Shown: positions 33,589 to 45,225, counted from the stretch's first letter. The stretch: 64,000 nt of DNA from Bettongia penicillata ogilbyi (GCA_023548195.1 JAJHZJ010000415.1:558001-622000), one strand, 5' to 3'. Notes: generated by a model from the letters alone, not told the origin. A program made the numbers and translations.

Positions 33589-33666
33589 TTCACCATTGAC
33601 TCAGACAATGAGTCCAAATTTTTCCTATCTAGGGAGGAGCTGGCACCCACAACAGTAGGGGAAATA
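33589..33666 (+). pseudogene. EIF3C: EIF3C pseudogene fragment (N-terminal, about residues 5-29)
   Basis: The plus-strand translation FTIDSDNESKFFLSREEL, then APTTVGE, matches the EIF3C N-terminus and shares the unusual SKFFLSREEL text with the main retrocopy (29525-29580, minus). It ends at 'agtaggggaaa', which overlaps the 'aataggggaaa' where the other plus-strand fragment begins 1.1 kb upstream. The two pieces are therefore complementary parts of one 5' segment in swapped order. Confidence 0.82.
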
Positions 33667-34510
33667 AATGGGTAGGCAGATGTTTATTGCTACCAATGAA
33701 AGTGGAAATTAGTTCTTTCAATGGCACAGCATATGCACATGTAGGATCATAGGATCAGAGATTCAAAGAGAAAAGATCCCTTTGTTCAGGATTTTAGTAT
33801 TCTGAACCAATTTGAGTCTGCATTAATGCAGAAGTCAAAATATAAAAGTACTCTGTATTTAAAAGGAAAACAAAATGTTTTGTTATTCTTGATAGCAGAC
33901 ACCCTTCTTCTTCAGTGTTAACACTGGAGGAGCTAACCAGTTCCATTTAATAGTAAAAAAGCAACCAGTAGTCTGTGTCTTATTCATGAAATATAAATGA
34001 AGATAACATTGATTCAGAAATTCATTTTTCCCCAAACTGAAGCTGATTACCCCAGGAAAACATTATGAACAAGGTATCTTTTGAAGTTCCATCGAAAAGG
34101 AAAAGCTGACTTTAGCCAGAAGTCACATAGCAAACACAAAAAGGCAGCTCTGATCACCAGAGGAGAACAGTATTTTGAAGGCTAGTTGAAATACGCAACA
34201 CACTACATGCATGGCAAGAAATCTGCTGAACAAAACAACTTTCACAATGCTTTTGGAATGGCTCACAGCCTTAGGGAAATACAAACACACAATGAAGGGT
34301 GTGGGAATAAACCAAAAGCTGTAATCATGACTACAAGATAGATGATACTGAAAAAAGAGAAACTCTGTAAAAAATATTGTAATAGAAGCAACCCCGAGAT
34401 GCACAAAAATTGGAGTTCCCAAGAAACCAAGCAGGAAAAATCAATAGTTGATTTCATAGTGGAATGGTTCTGCCTTAATCAATCACCAATAAATAGATTG
34501 ATAGATATAA
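33667..34510. other. Unassigned sequence
   Basis: No gene or recognised dispersed repeat. The minus-strand frames 34123-34422 and 34263-34457 overlap each other and show only hydrophobic low-information text. Confidence 0.35.
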
Positions 34511-34514
34511 AATA

Positions 34515-34655
34515 AATATAGCAATCAATCAAATAAACACTTATTAAATGCCTACTAGTATTATATGTCAGACACCAGACAAAACACTGGGGATACAGTA
34601 AAAGGTAAAAGTCAGTATCTGTCCTCAAGGAGCATTTCTTTCCCTTATACTTTTG
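34515..34655 (+). repeat. Repeat X, 5' segment
   Basis: 'aaataaacacttattaaatgcctactag', 'gacaaaacactggggatacagtaaaagg' and 'gtcctcaaggagcatttc' are the opening phrases of repeat X. Confidence 0.6.
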
Positions 34656-34694
34656 TGAGGTTACTCCCCTTTTTGCCTTTTCCTCCACTTCTCA

Positions 34695-34882
34695 TAGGAT
34701 CATAAATTTATAGCAGGAAGTCACATTAGAAGTTATTTTGCATAACCCCATCAATTTACAGATGAGGCAGCCAAGTACTAAGGAAATTAAGTGATCTGGC
34801 CAAGTTCATATAGAGAATAAATGACACAGCCAGGATATAAACTGAGGGTCTCTGATGCTAACCTTTCCACTCTTCTACCATG
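34695..34882 (-). repeat. THER1/MIR SINE, antisense
   Basis: 'ggatcataaatttatagcaggaagtcacattagaag', 'atttacagatgaggcagcc', 'ttaagtgatctggccaagttcatatag' and 'tctgatgctaacctttccactcttctacca' cover the element. Confidence 0.65.
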
Positions 34883-35385
34883 CTTCAGGACATTTTAAAT
34901 ATTCTTTATGATTTTTCCCTGCAGACCAGAGTGGCAATAAAATTATACATGTGCATATTATCCTGCTTTATATAATATAAGCTCCTCTGAAATGTATTTT
35001 ATCTAATATGTAGATATAATGAACTACCAATTGAGGTACATCTGCATCAGATATACAATCTAAACCTTTATTCCAAACTCATTTATCAAAGTAATCATGT
35101 TAGCCTTTGTTAGGAAAAAAAACAGTTTACAATCTTCAGTTGCTCGAACAGCTTTTATCTTCCAGGAGCGCAAAACAGATACTCATTTTATGAAAGTAAG
35201 GCCAAACTTTTTGTCAAAAGAAATCTGGGAAAATTCAGTCACTTCTCACTTGGAGTTGCCCACTAAGTAATAAAAATGCAATGTTAAAATTTAACAGTTT
35301 CTCAGCTAAGCAATGAGTCCTAACTAAAATAGTTACTCAGCTTAAAAACAAATGTTGCTGTATGAATTATTTTCAATTTAATTTG
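34883..35385. other. Unassigned AT-rich sequence
   Basis: No gene, and no repeat recognised with confidence. Confidence 0.35.
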
Positions 35386-35389
35386 ATTC

Positions 35390-35560
35390 AGTTAAGTTCA
35401 ATTTAATTAAGTAATCAATCATTGAGTACCTTCTTTCTGCCATGCACTGAGAGCATACAGAGATAAAACTAATCAGTGTCTGTCCTCATGGAGCTTAAAT
35501 CCAAATAAGGAGAAACAACATGTACACAGATAAGTAAATGATTACAATTTAGTAAATACA
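35390..35560 (+). repeat. Repeat X, 5' segment
   Basis: 'caatcattgagtaccttctttctgccatgcactgagag', 'gtgtctgtcctcatggagcttaaatccaaataagg' and 'aacaacatgtacacagataagtaaatgatta' are repeat X opening phrases. Confidence 0.6.
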
Positions 35561-35594
35561 AAATGCTTTTATATTCTCTAGACAAATCATACCC

Positions 35595-35637
35595 ACCCCC
35601 CCACACACACACATCCTCTCCCACCCTCCACACACAC

Positions 35638-35670
<33 letters not shown>

Positions 35671-35697
35671 TCCTCTCCCACCCTCCACATACACACT
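35595..35697. repeat. (CA)n with a duplicated 21-bp spacer
   Basis: The unit 'catcctctcccaccctccaca' occurs twice (about 35612 and 35669), each time embedded in CA repeats, so the tract is a small two-unit minisatellite formed on (CA)n. Confidence 0.9.
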
Positions 35698-35699
35698 CT

Positions 35700-36360
35700 T
35701 TCTCCATGATTTGCAAACTAAAAATTTAAGGAATTTGAAAGGGACCAATGTTTTCTCCAACCAGATTTCTAACTCATTTTAATGTTTTATTGGTCTAATT
35801 TTTAATCTATGGACTTCATATGAATCTATAACTTAGACTATTTCATTTTTATGTTGGATGATATGAAGGTTACCCAAAGAAAAGTTCTAACTCCCTTGTT
35901 TAATTTGCTCTTAGTGGTTGCAAATGGCTCTCTGAATTTTGACCAGTTGAAAGAGAGTGGGAAAATTGCTGCATTCTTGGAATTTAGGGCAGAGATCTTA
36001 TTTTAATACATTCTATTTCTGAAAAAAAAATTTAATGAGACTTTTTGATAAATATGCAATCAAATTTCCTCTGGGTCATACATCAGCTACAAAGAGTCAT
36101 AATTCCCCAGACTTTAATAAATCTAAGCTTTTAGCCATATAAAATCAAGTCTTCTATGCAATTTTTTTGAGGTCTAATATACATCAGATACTCCTCATAA
36201 GCCCTATCTATGTGTTTCTGTAGGAATGAAAATATATGCTATGAATCTTTCATATGTTTTCACTGGTGGCAAACTATCGTTGGCTTTAACAGAATTTTGT
36301 CCATCTAAATCACATAATACCTCCTTCCAAATAACATTTTATAGTTTTCCATAACATAAG
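35700..36360. other. Unassigned sequence
   Basis: No supported feature on either strand. Confidence 0.35.
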
Positions 36361-36364
36361 AGTA

Positions 36365-36592
36365 ATAACAGCTCACATTTTTAAATGTCACTGAATGGAA
36401 ATGATCTCACTTGGTCCCCTCAAAATCTTATGAGGTAAGATAAGTATGCTTACCTAAATTTTACAGATAGTTTCATGGGTTTTCCAAGAGGCTAAGTAAT
36501 GAATCAAAGTCACCTGATAAATAGGAAGGTCAGTAGTTAGAATTAGGCTTTCTGTTGTAAATCCATTGTTCCTTCTCCTATTCCACCAAAAT
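36365..36592 (-). repeat. MIR SINE, antisense
   Basis: 'taacagctcacatttttaaatgtcact', 'gatctcacttggtcccctcaaaatcttatgaggtaag', 'aattttacagatag', 'aagaggctaagtaatgaatcaaagtcacctg' and 'ccattgttccttctcctattccacc' run across MIR from 3' end to head. Confidence 0.65.
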
Positions 36593-37495
36593 CTCCATAA
36601 AATTAAGTCACAGGTCTGACATTTGTAGATTGCGCAGCCTACACAACGATTTAATTATCAAGGCTTTCTTAGTAGAATAAAATGATGAAATATTAGGGCT
36701 CTTTCTTAGTGATCACTTTAGGTATATATCCTTGCCCTAACTAAGAATGTGTGCTTTTTCCCGTCACACCTAACAAAACCATATTGGCAGTTTATTAATA
36801 GTTAGGTTGGTAATAAATGCATGCTTCTTCCAAATCCATACTTTCACAAGGGAATACCTCTTTATCACCTGAAATAGAACTTATTTCCACTTTCTCTTCT
36901 AGGTGGCAGGAAAGAGCTGTACATTTTCATATTATTTATCCAAAGGAAGTAAACTGAGACTCTATGGAAAAGGCATTTTCAAGAAGGGTCAACCCATAGC
37001 GGGAAAAAAGAAAGGATTCTTTTGAGTTTGCTCCTTAACATTATTGTTATTTGGTGTATTTCAATAACATGATGAATACCTTTTCCTGAAGTTACTAAAT
37101 ATTAGCCACCACAGCATTAAGTGACTGTCAGGTGCCATAGAGAAAAACACATCATAAAAACAGCATGGCACATGTTCTCAACAGCTTAGCATATCTGATA
37201 TGAAGAATAATGAACATGCCTCCTGATATGCTACTTTTTTCTTTATGGCAATAAAGCTTAACAAACACAAAGCTTTTTTTTATTTCCTATTCAGTTAGTC
37301 GGGGTTTATTTAGGTGTATCCTGGAATTTAATATATGCATAGCAACATGGCAGAGCAACAGCTGAGCAAGTATTTCTAAATTATATTTTCAAAACAAATA
37401 TAATATTTATTCAATTTTCCCCATTCTTATTCTTTCAGTACTTACAGAGGGAATTCTAAAATGCTTTGTTATTGCTCTCTCTCCAAAATTATTTT
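36593..37495. other. Unassigned sequence
   Basis: No gene, and no repeat recognised with confidence. Confidence 0.35.
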
Positions 37496-37499
37496 GTAA

Positions 37500-38385
37500 T
37501 TTTACATATTTTGTGTACATTTGGAATTATGTTATGTTTATACACTCCCTCTCTTACTTTGTTCAGACTAGAATGTAAACTCCTTATGGGCAAGTCCAAT
37601 TTTGCTTTTGTCAGAGCATCATAAGATTGTAGATTTAGAGTTGGAAGAGGTTTTGGATATTATTGAGTCCAAGCCCTTCATTTTAAAGATGAGGAAATTG
37701 AAGAGGAATTAAATATTTTGCCTAGCATCACCCAACTAGTAAGTATTTGTGATGGGATTTGAACTCAGCTTTTCATAACTCCGAGTTTAATTTCCCAAAG
37801 ACATAGTTGGCAAAATGATTTTTTAGGTCATTTCAGTATTCAATAAATTTCAGTGACTCTCTACTATTTTTTTTCTCATCTCAAATCCAAGGATGAATAT
37901 CTATTTGGAAATTAAAATCCTCTTTTTTTTTCATTCTGTTATCCAGTCTAACTTGTTTAAATGCTGCACCTCACATGAAACATTACGTCTTTTGGCTTTT
38001 TCCAAGCTGTTTCCATATCTTGAATGTATTCCCTCCTCATCTGTACCTCTTTAAACCTCATTTTCCCACAAAATTAAACTCAAATGCTCAAGCCCTTCTT
38101 CATCCACTAATATATAGTGCTAGGGCTCCCTCTCCCCATTAACACATAAAATATATGCTTGATATTGTAAGATGCATGACATATAACACATACATTTATA
38201 AATTTATTATATATAACATATATAATGTACTTAATAATATTCTAATATAAACATACTGTCATCCTTGATAGAGTATAATTTCCTTGAGGACAGGGGCCAT
38301 TTCATTTTCTTCTTTTTCTCAATTATTCCTAGTATAGCGCCTAGTATGCAATATACAGTTAGTAAGTCCCCATTGATTGATAGAC
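37500..38385. repeat. L2 pieces flanking an antisense THER1
   Basis: Sense L2 3' UTR text occurs at 37540-37605 ('gactagaatgtaaactccttatgggcaag') and at 37850-38385 ('cttttggctttttccaagctgtttccatatcttgaatgtattccctcctc', 'ccttgaggacaggggccatttc', 'agcgcctagtatgcaatatac'). Between them, 37606-37800 is a complete antisense THER1 ('attgtagatttagagttggaagagg', 'cattttaaagatgaggaaattg', 'gatgggatttgaactcag'). The two L2 pieces overlap in content, so they are probably two different copies. Confidence 0.6.
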
Positions 38386-39125
38386 AAAAGGACCATTTTC
38401 ATGATGTTGCTGATGGCATTCATGCTTTGGGTAAGGGTTGAACTAAAGAATATCTGAGGTCTCTTTCAATTCTAAGATACTAAGATTATGTGCAGTGCAA
38501 CATTTGCCATTGTTGGGGACTGGATTGGGGCAAATAATCTGCTTGATAGAGAATTAACACATTCATAGATAGTCAATTTTCAATAAAAAATTAGAACAAA
38601 AATAATAAAAATTCTACTTAATAATACAGAACAAAGCCTAAGAACTGTTGGAGGGAAAGTTTTTGGAAAGCTCAGTATCATTCTTTTTCTCAAAGGTAAA
38701 AAAGAAACAAACTATGCTTGTAGGATGACAGAAGTCTAGAAGTTCTATGTAGGCATTGCCAGCATTTGTTTTTTTTAAAGTCTGAAAAGCCAATGACATG
38801 TAGGATACAAACAATGAAAGTTCTAGAAATAAGGCTGAACAATCTCACCTATATGGAGAGAAATGTGGCCAACTGGCCCATAAAGTCTTGCTCTTGGTCA
38901 AATATTCATTTCCAAGCATTTATATCCAAAGGCAGAATGCAGTTCTTGGAAAAATGGCCAACTTTTGTAAAAATAAAACTTATCAACAAAATCTTTAAAA
39001 TCTATAACAGTGGAACCATGAAACTTTGCAGGGTGAATGTGATTTTTTTTCTTGACATTTACCTTTACAAGGTAAAATATTATTTCAAACCATGATCATT
39101 TCTTTTAAAAACCCATTAGTTATCT
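38386..39125. other. Unassigned sequence
   Basis: The plus-strand frame 38766-39095 (109 codons) has no recognisable domain, motif or neighbour and is left uncalled. A THER1 3' scrap ('aactaaagaatatctgaggtctctttcaattctaagat') is visible at 38441-38480. Confidence 0.35.
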
Positions 39126-39127
39126 AT

Positions 39128-39285
39128 TAGGGTGGTTATGTGGTACAATAAATAGAGTGCCAAGCCTGTAGTCAGGAAGACCTGAGTTCAAATCTGGTCT
39201 CAGATGCCTAATAGCTGTAAGAATAATTGTAAAATGCTTAGCAGTGTCTAGCACATAGTAGGTGCTATATAAATGTTAGCGATTG
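39128..39285 (+). repeat. tRNA-SINE, sense, with MIR-type 3' end
   Basis: The head 'gggtggttatgtggtacaataaatagagtgcc', 'gtcaggaagacctgagttcaaatctggtctcaga', then directly the distal 'gtaaaatgcttagcagtgtctagcacatagtaggtgctatataaatgttag'. The CORE portion is missing. Confidence 0.65.
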
Positions 39286-39529
39286 TTACTACTGTGTATG
39301 GTTTTATCTAAACTATATTTTAAATATGAAAAAAAATATGCCTATCTTGTACCCTATCAGGAGGCATGTGTCTCATCACCAGTTCTCTGGAAGCATGGAT
39401 TGCTATATTGATCATAATTCTGCTATCTTTAAAAGTTGTATATTTACAATGTTGTTGTTTTGTATAGATAAGCTCTTAATTCTGATAACTGTATCCTTCA
39501 TGAGCACATAAAAGTCTTTAAATTGTTAA

Positions 39530-40350
39530 TTTTTAGTATTAATTGTTCTTTTGGTTCTGGTCACCTCACCTTGTTTCATAAGAGTCTTTCCATGTCAATT
39601 TCAAGTCATATATTTCTTATTTCTTGTAGCATGTTATTATTCTACCATAATCACATACCAAAATTTATTCAGGCAGTTATTTCTCAAATGATTGTCATCC
39701 CTTTAATTTTCAATTTGTTGCTGTTTCCTTGCCACAACAAGAAGAGTTTATGTGTAAATGTGTATAGGACCTTTTCTTAATTTTTCGATCTCTTTTAAAT
39801 ACACATTTAGTAATGGGTCAAAGGAAATGAACTGTTAAGTAACATATTGTACGTAATTCCAAAATGTTCTCCAGACAGGTTGACCCACAGGTCTGCCAAC
39901 AGGGCATCAAAATGTATCCCTCAAATATTTACACTTTTCCATTTTTTGGTCATTTTTGCCAATAGGATGGGTGTGAGGTAAAATTTCAGATTTCTTTAAT
40001 TTGAATTTCTCTAATTAATAGTGACTTAACATATGAAAAAATATGACTATCGATGATTGGGCTTTCTTCATTTGAGAACTTCTTTTTCATATTCTGAGAT
40101 CATATATCAGTTGGGGCATGGATCTTATTCTCAGAAATTTGCATCAGTTTCTTCTTAATCTTAGTAAGACATTTATCAGAGAGATTTGACTTGATTTGCA
40201 AAAACTTTTTTTAATGTTAGATAATCAAAATTATACATTTTATCTTCTATGATCCTCTTTGTTACTTATTTGGTCATTAACTTTTCTTTTCAAAGACCTG
40301 ATGGGAATTTTTATATGTTTCGCTATAATTGCTTTATCATGTGATCTTTA
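39530..40350 (-). repeat. L1 ORF2 3' region, antisense, heavily decayed
   Basis: 'ggttctggtcacctcaccttg', 'gtctttccatgtcaatttc', 'ctaccataatcacataccaaaatttattcaggcagttatttctc', 'ttctttaatttgaatttctctaattaatagtgacttaacatatg' and 'tcctctttgttacttatttggtcat' are the reverse complement of the L1 ORF2 C-terminal coding and 3' region. The younger copy at 57.7-59.4 kb has the same order. Confidence 0.65.
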
Positions 40351-40399
40351 ATATTAAAGTCACCTGAACATTAAGGTCATCTGAAGCTTAACTTGGTAT

Positions 40400-40625
40400 A
40401 AGAAGTTCATATATGTATATGTACATATTATGTACATATTTATGTGTACATATATACCTACGTATAAATCAATGTGTATGTATTTTCTTTGGTAGTTCAG
40501 AGAAGGCCAAACAGTAGCACATTTATGGGTAGTTAAATTAGTATTGTTAAAAAAATTATACATATATATGTATATATGTGTGTGTATGTATACATATATA
40601 TACATATGTGTGTGTGATTGTTTTT
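40400..40625. repeat. (TATG/TACA)n degenerate microsatellite
   Basis: TATATG/TACATA repeats at about 40410-40475 and 40558-40617, separated by unique sequence. Confidence 0.8.
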
Positions 40626-40639
40626 ATTATTTTATTTTT

Positions 40640-40975
40640 TTTATTAAAGGGGCCATCCCTTGACTAACTTAAAGAAGCCCATTCATTCATTGAATGAGTG
40701 TATCTCGTTCAAAGTGAAAATGTGGTAAGACTGAAAGGGGAGGGGTGTCACACTGTATCCTGGGCCATCTCCAGTCATCATGATTAATCAATTTACTAAG
40801 CAAAATTGCATTTGGAGACAGAAAACCTGGGTTCACATCCTATCTCTTTCATTTACTAGCTGTGTGACCTTAGGCATGCCTCTTTATGTGCTTCAATTTC
40901 CTCAATTGTAATATTGGCACAGATGGACTTTTAAGGTCTCTTTGACTTTTAATATTTGAAATGATTTAATGAGAA
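40640..40975 (+). repeat. SINE tail fragment followed by a THER1/MIR SINE
   Basis: 40640-40780 ends 'actgtatcctgggccatctccagtcatcatgat', matching the tail of the SINE at 20.87-21.17 kb. 40790-40975 is a sense THER1 ('gcatttggagacagaaaacctgggttcac', 'actagctgtgtgaccttaggcatg', 'ggacttttaaggtctctttga'). Confidence 0.6.
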
Positions 40976-42237
40976 GTAATTTTAGAAGGAAAAAATATTT
41001 TAAATTTCCTAGAAATATGCTTGTATTCAAGATAATAATATTGAGACAAAATCAAGTTGAAAATCTCCCCATATTGAGAATTACATGTGGGTATTCCCAA
41101 AAGAAATTTGGATCATCTGACATATGGAAAATCTGTTTGGCATGAAATATGTGTGTTCCTAAATATTATTACTACACATTTTATATCCTACAAGTCACTA
41201 AAAAGGTAAAGGTCATACAAGTCATAATAATCTAAAATTATACCATCATATACATGCACAAATATTTGCTTGTTGCTTCTTTTAAATATTGCTAATTTTG
41301 TGACTTATTGAACAAATTAAAGAAGATTTATTCCATTCTGGAAAGTGTGTGATGAATAGTAACTTTTCATTGTATTTGATTTGAATTTTTTAGTCAAACT
41401 ATGGATTCAATAGCCTATAGGAAAAAAATGATATTCCACTTAATTAGAAAATGCAATAAATTTAACTATATGTAAACATATTTGCACTTTTGTTCTTTTC
41501 CTATAAATAAATGCACATAGAAATATAAACAATGAAAGGCTTACCCAAAACTATGCAGTTGTCTATTAAAGAAGAAAATATTAAAACATTGCTTATGTGT
41601 TATATTATTATTTTAAATCTTATAAATCCAGTGATATAACTCAAAAGAGATAACAGAGGTGAAATGTCTAGATATTATGTTAAATCTGACAGACCAGCTT
41701 TATTCTGGGCACTTGGACTTTCAAAACAATTTACTCTTCAAGTGTGAAGGATTTCCATTTTTTTCTTTTTTCAGTAATGAAAGTAATTTCAACTAGAGTT
41801 TACAAATAGCAATTAGAGAATTTTTTCTGAAGTTTATTTTCAGCTTAAAACAACAACAAAAGGAAAAATTTGGCTTACTGTGCAAGTACTAAGTACATTT
41901 TGTACAACTTACTCTTACCGTACCATCACAGTATATAATTTCCATATCAAAGGTTTGCTGAGAATGATCATGATGTGTATATGTGTGGCTAAAAAGGCCA
42001 ATGGAAAAATAAAAATTCTTTCTGTTTTTCATTGTCTTATACTGAAACATTCCAAAGAGTCAATATTCTCTTAATGACCATGTTAATTTTTTTTGCCACC
42101 AGACCTGATGAAACTGATAGGTTTTCAGATTATTCCATGCAGTAGTTGAACTCAGACAGATGAAGACAGAGGTCATGATTGAATGCATTTTCTTCTCTTC
42201 AAGTTTCTTTGACTACTATGTGGTTAGCTCATAAAGC
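40976..42237. other. Unassigned AT-rich sequence
   Basis: No gene or dispersed repeat is recognised. The frame 41880-42074 (+) has no domain. Confidence 0.35.
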
Positions 42238-42440
42238 TTATGACAGGTCAGCAGCCTGAATTAACAGGTGACATTCATGTTTACCCATAAGCACTGGAAA
42301 TTCTCCATCACCAGCAATAGCTAAAAGTAAGCGCAAAATCTTAGGGATCTGGAAACCATCACAAATGTATTCAGATATCTTGAAAGTGATGAGATATGCT
42401 GGTGTAGGTGCACTCAAGGCTTTTGTAAGCAACTGAAAGA
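42238..42440 (-). other. Unrecognised protein-like minus-strand frame (possible exon or retrocopy scrap)
   Basis: A 64-codon frame reads LTKALSAPTPAYLITFKISE, then YICDGFQIPKILRLLLAIAG, then DGEFPVLMGKHEC. Its composition is balanced and protein-like, unlike the Lys/Ile/Ser-rich noise of other frames here. It is preceded on its own strand by an acceptor-like 'gatctttcag' and contains a donor-like 'atgggtaaac' near its 3' part. I do not recognise the protein and assign no function. Chance, a retrocopy fragment and a real exon all remain possible. Confidence 0.25.
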
Positions 42441-42550
42441 TCTTTCTAGGGCCTTGCTAAACAAATTGATAATATTTACGATGTCTATATGGTCAACCAA
42501 TTGTTTCATTGTGAATGAAGTCTGCCATGACTTGCAGACAGTGATCACAT

Positions 42551-42554
<4 letters not shown>

Positions 42555-42632
<78 letters not shown>
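42555..42632. repeat. (CT)n microsatellite
   Basis: A pure CT run of almost 80 bp. A (TATG/CATA)-rich patch follows at about 42752-42808. Confidence 0.97.
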
Positions 42633-42635
<3 letters not shown>

Positions 42636-42809
42636 GTACTATGTGTTAATACAATTAATAAAAAAGATAGTACCAGCCCCCAAGAGGATACAATGTAGAG
42701 GATAATATACATAATTATTTTAAGATTAAAATTAATATTGTGTAAACTAAAGTATATGTATATATATATGTACATATATACATACACATACGCATGCATA
42801 CATATATGC

Positions 42810-43295
42810 CTGAATTCAAACTCTCAGAAATAACAATTTCAGCCTCTTCGTCTAAGTCTCTGATTCTCTCTGAGGATCCTCATCTTTATGATAAGCTTTT
42901 TGATTCCTTGTAAGCTAAGGAAAGAAATAGTTCATTGTAATTCAACATTCTCTTTTCCATCTTTCTTACTATTTCTCTTTTCTTCTTATTCTCCTAGCTC
43001 CCCTCCTCCCTAGGGAAGCAATGAATTGTATCAGGTCCCTAGGGTACTATGGTGCTGGCCTTACAAAGTGAGCAATATTTATTTGTCAGATTGACATGTC
43101 ATTTTGGGATGGGATGAAATGGCTTGAAATCCATGCATCATTTTTTTGCATGTTTGTGCAAGCATGCACACACACAAATACACACACACACAGTAACTTC
43201 CCTGTTCCATTACAATAACTGAAATTCTCAATGAATTTTATTAACTCTGTCCTCCTAGGTCTAAATAATAGCCTAGTCAACTAAAAAGTGACAGT
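42810..43295. other. Unassigned sequence
   Basis: Only a short (CA)n at 43165-43192 is recognisable. Confidence 0.35.
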
Positions 43296-43299
43296 GCAC

Positions 43300-43745
43300 T
43301 ATAGTGTGCTACAGATCAAGGTACTTAAAATCAGTGGCCCTGATTTAAAATTTCTACTTTTCTATCTAGTACCTATGTGGTTTCAGACATATCCTTATGC
43401 TTCTCTGAGTCTCAGTTGCCTAATCTGAATAATTATGGCATTTCGTTAAAATGGTCTCTAAGGTCCATTCTACCTTTACAGGTTATTAATTCTAACTTGA
43501 CCATTTTATGTCAGTGAGACCTTAGGTATGTCACAAATTTTGTAAGTCTCAGGATAACATATGTTGTCACACTGTTCCAGTCACAGCAGAATACCATATG
43601 AAAAGTCAGATGATCTAAATTTAAATTTAGGTACCACTACTTACTTTCTGTTTGACTTTGATGAAGTCATCTATCATCTCTGGTCTTCAGTTACTCATCT
43701 CTAGAATGAGGAGATAGGACTAGTTCAAAATCTGTGATCTATGTT
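43300..43745 (+). repeat. Two sense SINEs in tandem (THER1-like and MIR-like)
   Basis: 43320-43495: 'gtacctatgtggtttcagacatatcc', 'ctctgagtctcagttgcctaatctg' and 'aaatggtctctaaggtccattctacc'. 43590-43745: 'cagaataccatatgaaaagtcagatgatctaaatttaaa', 'ttgatgaagtcatctatcatctctggtcttcagttactcatctctagaatgagg'. They are independent copies, not a duplication. Confidence 0.6.
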
Positions 43746-44420
43746 CTGTGGAACAATAATAATTTCCCCAACAACCTTGGAGTGTCTGTGGGGAGGTTAA
43801 TAGCTGTGAAAATGCTTAAATTGTAATGCTTTATAAAGAATCAATGCCCCTCTTTCTAGTAATTTTATTACAACAAAGAAGTGACTTAGAAATGAAAAGC
43901 ATAGGTCTCCTTATGGTTGAAAGAAAAGGTAGATCTATTCGCCTTGCAATATGGGTGGCAAGAATAACCTGCTCTTGGATTAATGTGCACAACATTGCTC
44001 ATGTGGCTCAGCCTATCATTCTAATACATTGCATCACAAACAATATAAGACTTTTATTGGATGTGACAACTCATTACTGATTGATAACAAGTATATTATC
44101 TGTTTGCAGGTCTTAGATATTGATAGATTTGTCCCACTTTTCAAAATTGATCTCTAGTTTACTGGTAAAATTTGCATTCTTACCACCGTGTGTTTGGCCA
44201 CCTGCTGTCAACCAGAATTAAATTATTTCAAATATAATACTTGTTTGGGGGGTTTTGATATAACAAAAAATATATGATTAAATGTTATAATATTTTTCAT
44301 ATCTCTGACTCATAGAATCCTTTTACTGTATCAGTCAACCTAGGACACTAGGGCATTGACACCAACTTCCCTTATATGTATACAGTTCACAAAGTAATAA
44401 AAATAATGATTATAATGATA
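43746..44420. other. Unassigned sequence
   Basis: The frame 43826-44080 (84 codons) has no domain. No repeat is recognised. Confidence 0.35.
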
Positions 44421-44424
44421 ATGA

Positions 44425-44615
44425 TATTCATACAGTGCTTTAATATTTGAAAATTAACAAAATATTACTTCATTTTATCCCTACAACTACCCTGTGTGGT
44501 AGAAGCTATTATTATCCCCATTTATACTGATAAGGAAATTGAGGCATAAAGAGGTTTAGTGAATTGCTCAGGGTCATACAGCTAGTATCTTAATCGGAAT
44601 TTGAATTCCTTCCAT
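44425..44615 (-). repeat. MIR SINE, antisense
   Basis: 'catacagtgctttaatatttg', 'cattttatccctacaactaccctgtgtggtagaagctattattatccccatttatactgataaggaaattgaggc' and 'gctcagggtcatacagctagtatc' are an excellent antisense MIR match. Confidence 0.75.
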
Positions 44616-45040
44616 ATGCAGAAATCTATAACCCATATAGTTGCCTCTAAAATATCAAGGAAAAAAAGCTTTATTTATAGGTGGAAGAAAGCACTAATAG
44701 ACTTATTAGGGACTGTGGAAAATTGTTGCTCTCTATTTAGGAGCCCTTCCCCAGTGATCTATATTACCTCATTAAATTACAGTCATGGATTAGGTAGGAC
44801 TCTAAACTGGCAAGCTTCCTGAGCAGCATTAATTCCATTGTAGCTCTACCCAGATACCCAGATGCCTGCAGCTTCCTGTTGCCCTCAGTGGGTAGTGGCA
44901 GTCACTTCTGTTGCTCATCGATTCTTCACTGATATTCTGCCTGTGCTTCTGCATAGATATCAACAGGTCATATCATTTAGGGCTTTTTTTTTTTCAGAGA
45001 GATGTACTAATTTTATATATTAACTCATATATAAACTTTC
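44616..45040. other. Unassigned sequence
   Basis: No supported feature. Confidence 0.35.
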
Positions 45041-45044
45041 AGTT

Positions 45045-45225
45045 TTTCATAGTGCTTTCCTTATAATAACCATATGAAATAGAAAATGTAAGAATTATCC
45101 TTCCCATTTTAAAGATCATAAGTATGAGACTCTGAGAGGTTTAGTGACTTTTCTGACATACCCTAGCTAATGGATTTCTGAGAGTGGGACTGAACCTATG
45201 TCTCTTGAGCAATGTTGTGTCAAAA
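45045..45225 (-). repeat. MIR SINE, antisense
   Basis: 'catagtgctttccttataataaccatatgaaatag', 'cccattttaaagatcataag', 'actctgagaggtttagtgacttttctgacatacc' and 'gggactgaacctatgtctc' are in order. Confidence 0.65.

Noticed and set aside
38766..39095. 109-codon plus-strand frame
   Set aside because: No domain recognised, lysine/isoleucine-rich composition, and no exon boundaries consistent with a gene.
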